Below are positions 1 to 10,547 of a DNA stretch of 64,000 nt, in pieces; within the stretch, counting starts at the first letter, position 1; each line of letters opens with the position of its first letter. A model generated the notes under the pieces. It searched no databases, was not told the DNA's origin, and saw only the letters and a program-made list of their open reading frames with translations. The position numbers were made by a program, and so were the translations under genes. This stretch comes from Branchiostoma floridae (taxonomy: Eukaryota; Chordata; Leptocardii; Amphioxiformes; Branchiostomatidae). The stretch covers positions 7,072,770-7,136,769 of the forward strand of contig NC_049990.1 in assembly GCF_000003815.2 (NCBI RefSeq), read 5' to 3'.

Positions 1-2619
1 CAGCTGTCACTTTACCAAGGCCCTTTCATCTCAGAAGTTTTTCTCGCGGATAGGTCAGCTACGGCGGTGGCGCACGCTCGAGTTGGTTGCCAACTCGCAC
101 AAGGATGGCAATTACGTATTCCCCGATGTACGCTTAGCTGGCTGGCGATGTTCAATGTGGGTCACGAGGTGGCTTCCAAATAGAAAGTAATAACATATTG
201 CGGCAGGGAGAATCCCAGCTGAGTTGAAGGCACATCGATGGTGGAGATCGAAGAAAAAGAGGAAGAAAGTCTTCCTGTAAGTTGGATACTGCAGCATCGG
301 TATACTTTAAATTCATTTTTGTTTTGATGGTAGAAGGGGAAAGGGGTTTTTCATTAGTTTTCATTAGAAACAATTCTTTTCCAGTAGTACTCTGGTAATG
401 CAATGGAAACACATATTCGTCTTACAATGTACCATGAATTTGCGACAATAAAACAATTGCAAATGATTTACAGTCAATAAGCTCTGCTTAAGGGTTTTTC
501 TGGGCTAAGTGTTATAAATCATGGTACTTGTTAGTAGTATCCTGCAAAAATATTTTAGTCATGAAACTGGTAAATTGAACCTCTTCTTTCTCTCGCTCTC
601 TTTCATAAAAAAAAGCTCTTTTTTCTTGTCAGGATAAACTTGGTTGCTTATATGCCATCTCAATGGATAGAAGAGTTTACCTTATACTTTTATATTGTAG
701 TTTGATACATTGACTTCTTCATTGGATCTTCGAACAGTGCTCTTGATTTTTGAGATTTCACAGTTATTAGATTAGCAAAAAGAAAGGCAATCTTCAACAG
801 TCTGACAAAAGAAAGACAAATTTATGATCATGATGTCAACTCCAGTTGAAGATAGAAAAGATCCAAATTTATACCATATTTAATGGCAAGGATGATTTTA
901 AATCAGAACCAATTTTGATTATAGCAGGAGTGTATATGAAGTTGTGACCATATTTGAATTTTAGACCTTGGGAAAATGTACTCCATATGGCACTAGCAGA
1001 AGCTTTGGGCTCCATTGAGGCTAATATTCTGCTGTCACGGATGATGAAAGAAACTGCACATCAACAGTTGGGAAGAAAATGAAGCTGTCAGAAGTTTTTA
1101 CTCTCATGTCTTCTTGGCGTTTACCCCTTGCTGGGGCCTTAGATAAGTCTTTCGCAACTTGTGAAGAAGAAGTCATTCTTGGCACGTTTTGAATGTCATT
1201 AGACCGTGCTCCCGATGCACAGAAACGCCTATCAATTGATGTGATACCATGAAGCCATATTCCCCGAACACAGCATTATGAAACGATGATCGGGTTTCAG
1301 ACGGATGAGTTGACATCCATAGATTTTCGGTGACCAATTTTACGGACAGCTCGGGGCCTGGAAGCTTCAATTAGGTTACCGGATGCACTGTGCGGAATTA
1401 TCTATGATGGCTGAATAGAAGCATTTGCTATAACTAAGGGTTATAAACGAAAGGCAAAAAGGCAAATCTAGAAAAGTTTTTAGTCATTGAACGGGTGTGC
1501 AAATTGATTCTAGAGTTTGCTTTTTTTTGCGGAATGTTTTTAGATATCACTGCTATAATAGCATGGATAAGACTGGTTAGTTGGTCACAAACTCACAAAG
1601 ACATAAGTCATCGTCTTGAAAGAATAACAGCCAGGTATGTAGCCAGCCTGAAATCATTTAATGTTCCACGATTTTGAATCCTATGGAGCACCTATGGCAT
1701 GACATTCCCAGGGGGTCCGGGGGCATGTTCCTCCTGAAAATCTTGAAATCTAGACTCTAGACTCTCTGAAATGCAATTTCCTGCATCTTGAGTTAAAAAT
1801 TTTGCTGGTAGCTGTTCAACAGCATCTGTTTTTGTGTAAAATTACACAAGGGAGACCCCCAGAGTGGAATCCAAGTTAGGACAAACATCATCACAATGTA
1901 AAACTTTAAGGTTTCCAAGAAGCTGACACAGAAACTTGAGAGAGAGATAAGCTCAAGTCCCTGCGTAGGTTGTAGATCCAAGGTAATCCCTACTTTGATG
2001 TTAGATCAGCTCGTAATGGGGAGATCATAGATCCAACTGTTGATGGGTACATCAACATGAAGATCAGGTCACTCGGTGTATACTGTACCCATACTAATTT
2101 ACATGGCCAGATAATGTGTGTGAAAATAGATGGCCAATGATCTGTACTTAGATTCTGAAATTACATACTAATTACTATGCCTATTTAGGATAAACTCACA
2201 GCTGCAGGTCACTAAAACTCGGTCCATAATTCTGTAGCTCTTTGAAGTGCTGATACATGTAGATGAAGTCAATACATATAAATGACAATAGTTTGATGAT
2301 AAGCATTGTACATGTAAATCGCCATCAAGTAACAGAATACTTGGTTAAAACAGATAATATAGGTCCTGTCAGTCAATGTGTACCATATTAATCACCATGA
2401 TGTGATAATGATACATGTAACAACAATACATGTAACTAGAAAGGCCGACATTTGCTTGAGAGCAAATACAGCATATTTCAGCCATCTCCATCATGCAACA
2501 ATAGGCCTTGAGGTCGTTGACCCCTTTGGCCATTGGAAAATGACAAAAAAAATCCCAAATATATCATTGTAAAGTGGTCCATGCCAAAAATTATACATGG
2601 GTCATTTGAATAGATATCT
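1..2619. other. No supported gene; AT-rich intergenic or intronic DNA
   Basis: I see no exon with convincing splice sites and coding bias here. The first ~280 bases are GC-richer than what follows. They contain a short ATG-initiated reading frame (238-276) that ends exactly at a GTAAGT donor, which could be a first exon, but no matching downstream exon was found. If the Rab6 gene that ends near 8.7 kb extends this far upstream, the stretch is Rab6 intron. Confidence 0.4.
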
Positions 2620-3290
2620 AGAGCACCCCTTTACCAATTTACGGGTCATTGGGTTGTAAATCAAGGGAACAGGAGCCATAAAATCGCAAAATTAAGCATT
2701 TTGTTGTACCGTATGGGAAAACTTTTATTAAATTTATGTGCACATAATTGAAGGGCACTTTTATGCCAAGTTTGAGATCATTTGGTTGTAACACGAGGCT
2801 ACAGGAGCCACAAATGTCCTTTTTTGGTCAAAAAATGGCCAAAAATCGCAAAATTAAGCATTTTGTTGTACAGTATGGGAAAACTTTTATTGAATTTATG
2901 TGCACATAATTGAAGGGCACTTTTATACCAAATTTCAGATCATTTGGTTGCAAAACGAGGCTACAGGAGCCAAAAATGTCCTTTTTTGGTAAAAAAATGG
3001 CAAAAAATCGCAAATTAAGCAATTTGTTGTACCGTAAGCCAAAACTGTTATTGAATCTAGGTGAGCATATGATCAAGGCACCTCTGTACCAAATTTCATG
3101 TCATTCGGCTGTAATACCAGGGTACAGGAGCCCGAAATATACATAAAAATTGACAAAAACCTCAATAAAATCATTTTAAAGGCAGATATGAAAAAAATGA
3201 AAAAAACACCTGGGGGTATTGGCTTACTCTACCTTTGTGCCAAATTTCAAGTCAATCGGTCAAAAAATGGCGGAGTTGATTCGATTTGAA
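2620..3290. repeat. Tandem repeat, ~160-bp unit, about 4 copies
   Basis: The phrase AAATCGCAAA-ATTAAGCA recurs at about 2682, 2843 and 3005. The phrase 'gggcactttta..ccaaatttcagatcatttggttg..a' followed by 'acaggagcc' recurs with the same spacing. The outer copies are partial and more diverged. The array runs straight into a GAAA microsatellite. I see no coding function; the small reading frames inside are by-products of the repeat. Confidence 0.85.
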
Positions 3291-3299
3291 GATTTGACA

Positions 3300-3324
3300 G
3301 GAGAAAGAAAGAAAGAAAGAAACA
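3300..3324. repeat. (GAAA)n microsatellite
   Basis: Five to six GAAA units directly follow the ~160-bp tandem array. Confidence 0.9.
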
Positions 3325-3482
3325 TTACGAATACAATATATTTCACCATACCTATGGTATGGCTGAAATATAAGTAGCCACCAATGAAGTAACAGAAAGA
3401 TATGCTGTCTTTTTCTTTTTCTGATGAATTCAGTTCCACAGTTATGTCGCTTTCAGTAAAAGTGCACAGTACATAATACAAC

Positions 3483-3930
3483 GTCAGTCAGTATATACAG
3501 TACTACATCCATACTAATGATGTAGTCTGATGATACAGACAATGTATGTCTGTTGCAAAAGTAAAAACTCAATTCTCCAGACACCGCAATTTTGTAGCTT
3601 GCAGTAGAAGTCCATCTAAAGATAGTCAGCCACTTAATACAGGACTGTATCCATACTAACTGTCTGTAGCCTGATGAAATACATTTGTATTCATATGCCT
3701 CTAACAAACTAAAGACTCATATCTTAGAGTGAGACTTCACAATTTTGTAGCTTCCAGAAAAAGTCCATGTACAGAAGATCCATCAGTTTATATAGTCCCT
3801 TATCTATACTACCGGGTAACTGACCATAGCCTGATGTAATATGCATATGCCTGTAACAAAGGTAAAAAAACTCGTATCTTAGACTCCACAATTTTATGTC
3901 TTCCAGTAGAAGTCCATGTAGAGATAAGGT
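3483..3930. repeat. Tandem repeat, ~150-bp unit, 3 copies
   Basis: The block 'gtagctt(g/c)cag..aaagtccat' recurs near 3596, 3745 and 3896. 'catactaa..gtagcctgatg' and 'gcctgtaacaaa' recur at the same spacing. The units are diverged, so this is an old duplication. Confidence 0.8.
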
Positions 3931-4154
3931 CAGGCAGCTGTGCGCGCTCACGAAGCTGTAAGTGGGACACTTCCCCCTCCGTGTGCAAATTGGTGCTCAG
4001 GTTCGCGCACCCTGGGCAATAATCGTCCTTATTTCCTACCAATCGGAATGAATTGTGCAGATTAAATTCCCCCGTCCATCCATCATCTCCGCAACACTGT
4101 CACATCGAGTGCCACGCTCTGGGGCAGGGCTCCAAGTTTCTTTCTGTAGCCAGT

Positions 4155-4325
4155 TACCGGTGTAACGGAAAGTGTCGGTGGAGCGTAGCGAACTCGTACG
4201 CTATTTCAAACAGGTCGAGTTGTTTTTTTATGAAGTTGGGGAAAAGAATGTAACCGAAAGTGTTGGTGGAGCGTTGCGAAATTGTACGTTATCTCAAACG
4301 GGTTGATTAGTTGTTTATGAAGTGT
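4155..4325. repeat. Tandem duplication, ~90-bp unit
   Basis: 'GTAAC(g/c)GAAAGTGT(c/t)GGTGGAGCG' followed by 'tacg(c/t)tatctcaaacgggt' occurs at about 4160 and again at about 4250, both ending in 'tttatgaagt'. No coding content is apparent. Confidence 0.8.
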
Positions 4326-4544
4326 CCATTCTCGTCAACACGAACAGGCGTTCAATTCGAACGTCTATTCAAACAGGTTTTCTAGAACCAACAGGACTTA
4401 ACCGATGTCTTCCTACTGGTGTCTTCCAAAAATAAAAGAGGAGTTAGGTTCTGGTTGTCGTAAAATTCAGATGTGTATTTATGTGGCTCCTTCTGTTCCT
4501 ATCCTAACACCGGTATTGTACTGGAAGGATAATTGCACTACTTG

Positions 4545-4905
4545 AGTCAGTCAGCAGTTTTGCTAGACACTAGCTGTTTTCTAAGTCAATTGTTAGGACA
4601 GAACAAGACCCAAGGGCCACTTCAAGCTGAGGTTACAGAATACATGTACATACATACAGATTGCGTATGACATAACAGCATCTGATCTTCACAAGTCAGA
4701 AACATCAATGCTCAAGACAAACTTGACTGGAAAGACTGTCATTTTTGAGATGGTCAGCAGTTTTGCTAAATACTGTTGTTTTTCTTTCTCAATTGTTACC
4801 TTGCAAGTAGACTTAGAGGCAACTTCAACGTTATAGATTTCACGAATAGACCTTGTACGGAATGTCTTCTTTCTAAGTCAGAAACATCAATGCTAGAGAC
4901 AAAGT
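4545..4905. repeat. Tandem duplication, ~185-200-bp unit
   Basis: 'GTCAGCAGTTTTGCTA' occurs at about 4549 and 4753, and 'GTCAGAAACATCAATGCT' at about 4694 and 4877. Between them lie shared but diverged 'ctaagtcaattgtta' and 'gccacttcaa' segments. Confidence 0.75.
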
Positions 4906-5029
4906 GGATGCATTTAGAGTGAGGACTAACTGACCCAATAGGAACAGCAAGGGTTATGAAGATTACAAATATTTCTCTCACTGTGGAACTAAACGTTTCA
5001 CAAATTGTAAGTTGTATCACTGAAAGAGT

Positions 5030-5830
5030 TTGCTGCTATAAATCTTACATTTTGTGGGCATCGGTTGATCTCCGTGCCGTGTTACATGTAATGGTAGGGG
5101 AAGCAGAGGTCATGTTTTAATCTGTGCGGGTCTGCTCCTTGACCACTTGGCCGGCTGATCCCCCAAATTGTTGCTCTGTGATGCCGATTACCCGTCATTA
5201 CATTTTCATTCAGCGTCCCTGTGACGTGTAAGTAATTATGCTCGTCGGCGGAGATTGGCGCATTGGGGGCGGGGCTCGCTGTCACGGATAATTCGTCACG
5301 GCGGAAGATGAAGGCTAGGACGTGCGGGGGTCAGAATCGCCGGGCAATTTGTCCTCGCTAAATTTAGCGGCAGCAGGTGTGTACAACATTCCGCTCGCTT
5401 TCCTTCCATCATCATCCTGCGGAATGTCTTTATTACAGGGAGCCGGAGAGCTGCACTGCCTTTTAATGTGCTACAGTGACCGGAAAATTAGTTTTCTCCG
5501 ACATCAAGAGGCTTCATCTTTGCCAATCAATTTGGCCGGACAGGCGCTCGCAGTGCTTGGTTTGGCTCATGACATTGTTTCGGCGAAATGGAATGGATCT
5601 TGCAGGTGCGGCATGAGGGATGAGCCATCGCTGCCAGTTTTATGACGGTGTGTAATTTTCGAGAAGGGGCACCTGTGCGACCTCTTGATTGGTGGCCTAT
5701 CACCACGTTCCCCGAACGGTAATAAAGTTCTAATTGCGTACGTGGAGGTACGTAGTTGGCCTTTGGAAAGTTCCCTAAGAGTAACCTTTCAAGAAACCAG
5801 AGTAGGAGGGAAGAGTTCATTCTTTTTCTG
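5030..5830. promoter_or_regulatory. GC-richer block with GC box; possible cis-regulatory region
   Basis: This block is clearly richer in GC and CpG than the flanks. It holds a perfect GC box (GGGGGCGGGG, 5265-5274), a TGACGTG half-CRE at about 5222 and homeodomain-type TAATTAT. The open frames here (for example 5322-5645) have no recognisable domain and no good splice sites, so I do not call them genes. An enhancer, an alternative promoter or a CpG-rich repeat relic are all possible. Confidence 0.25.
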
Positions 5831-6557
5831 TGAGTTTGGGATAAAGATACGGCACAAGTTTGCTGTAAAATCTAACGTGTCAGCTTGAATGTATTGTGTA
5901 ACACATAAAAGAGCCAATCTTCAAAACCTTATTATATTTATGATAGTGACAACAACTGCACTGGCACTGAAGTTGAAATGCAATTAAAAACAGAACCATG
6001 CTTGGCAAAGTTAGGAGAAGTACTGTAAATCCTTTTGATATAGTCTACCACATTTTTGTTATGAATATTCTTATTTTTAATCATTATTTGCTAAGCATTT
6101 TCATAAACAGTGGGGCACAATAACACGAGAAACATAACATACCAAAAGATTGATCATGCATTGGAATAATATCTGTAAGGAGAAAGTAACTGAATGCAAA
6201 TCAAGTGCACTCACTCACTCTCTATCCATGGTTTGATTATACTGCTGCTGGGATCCCTGACGCAGGGGTAGGCAACAGTCGGCAAAATACGTTACTTTGT
6301 TTTACCTTTCTGTGACCTGCCCAATAATCATGTTGGGTGAGTGCGGAGTAAGCATGTTTTGAGAAAGGAAGTCAAAGAGTCCCATGGCACACTCAGATAT
6401 CAATCCAGATTACTTTCTTTCTGTGAGCAAAATTCAATCAGCCAATTGAGAGTAATATTTGTCTGGCTGGGAGAAGAACAATGCTGCTGATATGGGCAGT
6501 CTGGGGACCAACACGAGACGGTAAAGATGTCTGGAACGTGAGGAGGCACAAGCAATG

Positions 6558-6868
6558 TAGTCACTCAGTTCACGGCTCGTCATGTTAAATGTTCATCTTT
6601 TTAGGTTTACGCTCAAAGGAGAAAACATTGTTTTTTTCTTCCTCCTCTTCTTATTCTTCAAACAAATAACAGTTAATGTTCTGGACCAGATGGCTGTCAC
6701 CATGGTTACCATGTAGTCACTCAGTTCATGGCCCTGCCTGTTCAACATTTACCTTTGTATGTTTACCTTCACAGAAGGAATCATTGTTTTTTCTTCTTCC
6801 TCCTCCGTTTCTTATTCTCCAAACAAATAAGGTTAATGTTCTAGACCAGATGGCTGTCACCATGGTTA
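6558..6868. repeat. Tandem duplication, 155-bp unit
   Basis: 'GTAGTCACTCAGTTCA' starts at 6558 and 6713. Each copy continues through a pyrimidine-rich tract, 'caaacaaataa', and 'GTTAATGTTCT(g/a)GACCAGATGG'. The second copy runs into an open segment (6832-6982) bordered by an AG and a GTAATG donor. Confidence 0.85.
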
Positions 6869-7674
6869 CTGGAGGTGTAACCGATACCGTGTGGTGTTCT
6901 ATTCCATATGGTAGCAAGTGGCAGGACAGAGCTGCAGGGACTGGTCACCACATTTTTGACTACAGAAATTTCGAAATTCTAGGTAATGGTCATAAATTGT
7001 CATCAATGCATTAGTTGTGCTATCAGCAGACCAGTCATAGATGAGGATACATGTGGTATTTGAATGGTTTAATCACTTAAAACTTATATATCTTTTTCCC
7101 CTGTAGCATTTTAAAATAAAATTTAAGTTTTTGGTCAGAAATTATAAGAGCCCTCAGTGCATTAGGTGTGTTATAAGTCAAACCAGTCACAACTAAAATA
7201 CATGTAAGGTATATTTGAATGGTTAAATCACTTTAAAACTTAAACTGGCATTCTGTGTCAAGCTTGAGCATTTTGGTCTGATTTTCTTTCTTTTTCTTTG
7301 GACTTGGGAATGAAGAACAAGAAACAGAAACTGACATTGATGTTGCTTGATTTGGAGACATCAGATGATTCCTCCCTTTCATTGTCACAGACATCTTGGT
7401 TGATTGGACTGGGGAATCAGAGGCGCATCTATCTAATATGTCGCTGCCTGATTGACATTGAACAGTTAAACTATTAGTGCAGTGGGAGCTTTGTATATGA
7501 ATTGCATCATTCAAAAGACTACAAAATATGGCCTGACCTCTCACTTACTTACCGGAGCACAAAACACAAATGATTAAGGATAAAGGCATGGTTTCTTATA
7601 ATTCAGATTGTTTTTATTGGCTGTTTTCATGCAGTTGGTGTAGTACGTTTATAGGACAGGGGATTGAAGGGGAT

Positions 7675-7750
7675 GCATGTGTGCATGTGTCTGTCTGTGT
7701 GTGCATGTTTGTGTGTCTGTGTGCGTGTCTTTGTGCATTGTATATATGTA
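7675..7750. repeat. TG-rich simple repeat
   Basis: Interrupted (TG)n with repeated 'gtgtctgtctgtgtgtgca' phrases. Confidence 0.85.
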
Positions 7751-7769
7751 ATAAATGGTTGCAACCCAC

Positions 7770-8560
7770 CCCTAACACTTGTGTCCCTGTCCCTGAAACA
7801 CACACAGCATAACACTGAAATTTCTAAAACCCAATCTGACACTCATCCACCCTAACTCTGTTGCCCCTGTCCCTGGTGCTGAACCATACCCACCCTAACA
7901 CTCTTGTGCTTTTAATACATCCACCTTCACTCTATTGTCCCTTTCCTTGGTGCTGAAACACACTCAGCCTAACACCCATGTCCCTGAAACACACCCACTC
8001 TCGCCCCATTGTCCTTGCCCCTGAAACACACCCATCCTAACACTCATTCCCTTAAACTCATCCATCTCACTCCATTGTCCCTATCCCAGGTACTGCAACA
8101 CCCATACTAACAGTCTTGTACTTTTGATACATCCACCTTCACTCTATTGTCCCTTTCCTTGGTGCTGAAACACACCCAGTCTAACACCCATGTCCCTGAA
8201 ACACACCTACCCTCACTTTATTGCCCCTGTCCCTGGTGCTGAACCATACCCACCCTAACACTCTTGTACTTTTAATACATCCACCTTCACTCTATTGTCC
8301 CTTTCCCTGGTGCTGAAACACACTCACCCTAACACCCATGCCCCTTAAACTCATCCATCTCACTCCATTGTCCCTGTCCCTGGTACTGCAACACACATAC
8401 CCTAACACTCTTGTACTTTTTAATACCCCCACTTTCACTCTATTGTCCCTTTCCTTGGTGCTGAAACACACCCAGCCTAACACCCATGTCTGTGAAACAC
8501 ACCCACCCTCATGACATTGTCCCTGTCCCTGGTGCTGAATCATACCCAGTGGAAATATGA
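7770..8560. repeat. Composite minisatellite in the last Rab6 intron
   Basis: Repeated phrases such as 'ccctgtccctggtgctgaa', 'cacacccacc' + 'ctaacac', and 'acatccaccttcactctattgtcc' recur irregularly over almost 800 bp. The period is roughly 35 bp nested in ~150-210-bp higher-order units. The antisense reading frame crossing the array is a by-product. Confidence 0.85.
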
Positions 8561-8654
8561 GAGTAGATGTTATGTTATATGTGTTTATGTACATGTAAAT
8601 GTATGTGTAAGATGTATATTCCAGGAACAGTTTCCTTAACTTTTTTCCCCCCAG

Positions 8655-8722
8655 TGATCGAAGTGAAGCTAAAGGACACACCACAGGAGCCCCAGTCGCA
8701 GGAAGGAGGATGCGCTTGCTGA
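8655..8722 (+). CDS. RAB6: Rab6-family small GTPase, last coding exon
   Basis: A good acceptor (pyrimidine tract then CCCCAG) opens an exon whose first two bases complete a split codon. If the upstream exon ends in A this is Met, as in Rab6. The exon then encodes IEVKLKDTPQEPQSQEGGCAC and a stop. That matches the C-terminal hypervariable tail of metazoan Rab6: the same [M]I-[DE]-[IV]-KL start, a PQE motif and an EGGC-x-C end. The CxC end is the geranylgeranylation site that anchors the GTPase to Golgi and trans-Golgi membranes, where Rab6 drives retrograde transport and vesicle tethering. The G-domain exons are not visible and presumably lie before base 1, giving a last intron of at least ~8 kb. 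No polyadenylation signal is certain downstream. Confidence 0.85.
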
Positions 8723-9491
8723 GCAACAGCTTCTCCTATTGGTCAATTCAATCCAACAATCAATCCTAAATGGTCAATTTAGACAAATGATGTCCAATCA
8801 CAATTCAGAATGCAAATATGTCTGCTCTTGTGGGCTCAGTGTATTTTGAAGTGCTGAGATTCAATATGAAATTAAAAATTCCATGTTTTGGTAGAGAGTT
8901 TTATATATAAACAGCAAAGTCATAATTTCATAGCATTTTAGTCATAGATATTGATATAATGGGTTATTTCCTTGTGCTTAGTTCCAAGGCCCCTCACTGT
9001 CCCTTCAGCTTTGCTTGATTAGGCATAATCACGCAATAGAGTATTTTCCAAGTTGGGTTATTTAATCATGTACTTAAGGTTATTTTTATTCTGATATGCA
9101 GTCCTTTGTTATTCCTCTCTTGAAACTTTTGTAAAGGTTGTAATATGAAGCACTCCAAATGGTGTTGAAGTCTTGTGTACTACAAGGCTGTTTCAATGAG
9201 TGGTTCCGGTAAACAGTTAGAGTGGGAAGTTTGTTTATGTGGATACTTCAGTACACAGTACTATGCAAAGCCATTTATGTTAACTAAGATGATATTTCAA
9301 ACATGGTACTTCCGATTACTTGCATTTTTTGTATTTCGTTTCACCCAGTAGCAGATTAGACCAAAGGTTTTTTGAATAGAAGAGAGAATTCATAAAAGTG
9401 GGTAGCGTTTTTGAGGAAACTTTATGTTAATAGAAGGTTTAGGGGGTCTTTGTCACAGTTCTTGCAGTGATGGAAAATTTTGCTCAGCCAT

Positions 9492-9524
9492 TTTGTTGTT
9501 GATGTTGTTGTTGTTGTTGTTGTT
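9492..9524. repeat. (TTG)n microsatellite
   Basis: About ten TTG units with one GATG interruption. Confidence 0.9.
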
Positions 9525-9968
9525 AAAAATGGAATGCCCCTCCAATGCAGCTGCCTGCTCTACCTGAGTTGAAAGTGGAACGATCCAAATCACATCAGCT
9601 AGTGTAGAAGACCGAACTATAATTTCGCTTGTTTGGACGTCATCGCGAAACACCCCTGGGATCGACAATGGAACAGGCCGGTGTTTGGAAAGCTCAGTTC
9701 ACCACAGCTGTTCTCAGGATGCAACCACTGCATTGGAGGGGTCAGAAATGCTATCCAAATTCACACACTAATGCCTTTGAGGATAATTAATGTGAAGCTA
9801 TGTATATCACCTTTTTCTGGCAGCAAAGCAAGGCTCTAGTTTTAGAACAAAAGTGTCCAGAGAGCTTAAAGAGGGAGCAAGTGAAATTATGGCAGTTGTG
9901 TATAATATATTCAAGCCTGTGTGGAAAACAAAAATGGTTGGAAGCTAAGGTCTGAATACCATAATTCC

Positions 9969-9993
9969 AGTGGGCCCTGTCCAATGGGGCCCA
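9969..9993. repeat. Short perfect hairpin
   Basis: GTGGGCCC and its reverse complement GGGCCCAC are separated by nine bases. It is a compact GC-rich stem with no evident function. Confidence 0.6.
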
Positions 9994-10447
9994 CGGCACC
10001 TTTTTGTACAGAAATAATGTAGTTGAATTGTAGGTATCCAATTCTCTCTCTAGTGATTTGTGTATCTATGGTGATGTAATCTGGTGGCATGGACGACTTG
10101 TGTACCGGAGCGGCGCGTGGACCAGTGGGCGTAGCGAATCCAACCATAGTACGTGCTGCCGTCGTAGCGTTACAGATCCAGCTAGCCGATTGGTTGGTGG
10201 CGAGAGTTGGGCTAGGACACGACAGAATCTCTTCTTTGTTTCGCTGCAGTGTTTAATAACGACAATATGGTGCACTTGTCTCTGAGAAATAACTCGGGGA
10301 CCTACGCAGTGGGAGGACAGGGAGGGACACTCAGCCATGCCAACACTCTGCCTGTAGTTGTTAACGTTCACACAAACAGCTTTAGTGTCCGTCAGAAGAA
10401 AGCAAGCTCTCTATGACAAGTGTTGGCAAGTCATTCCATGCCTTCAC

Positions 10448-10547
10448 NNNNNNNNNNNNNNNNNNNNNNNNNNNNNNNNNNNNNNNNNNNNNNNNNNNNN
10501 NNNNNNNNNNNNNNNNNNNNNNNNNNNNNNNNNNNNNNNNNNNNNNN
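10448..10547. other. Assembly gap (100 N)
   Basis: A run of exactly 100 N, probably a placeholder of unknown true size. Confidence 0.99.

Noticed and set aside
5322-5645. 107-codon plus-strand open frame in GC-rich block
   Set aside because: No recognisable domain, no splice context, and an equally long antisense frame overlaps it; GC-rich sequence alone explains the open frames.
8292-8726. 144-codon minus-strand open frame
   Set aside because: Runs through the minisatellite and is antisense to the Rab6 last exon; no domain seen.
10058-10371. Overlapping open frames in the CpG-richer patch near 10.1 kb
   Set aside because: Both strands are open, no domain or splice signal supports either; at most a promoter-like patch.
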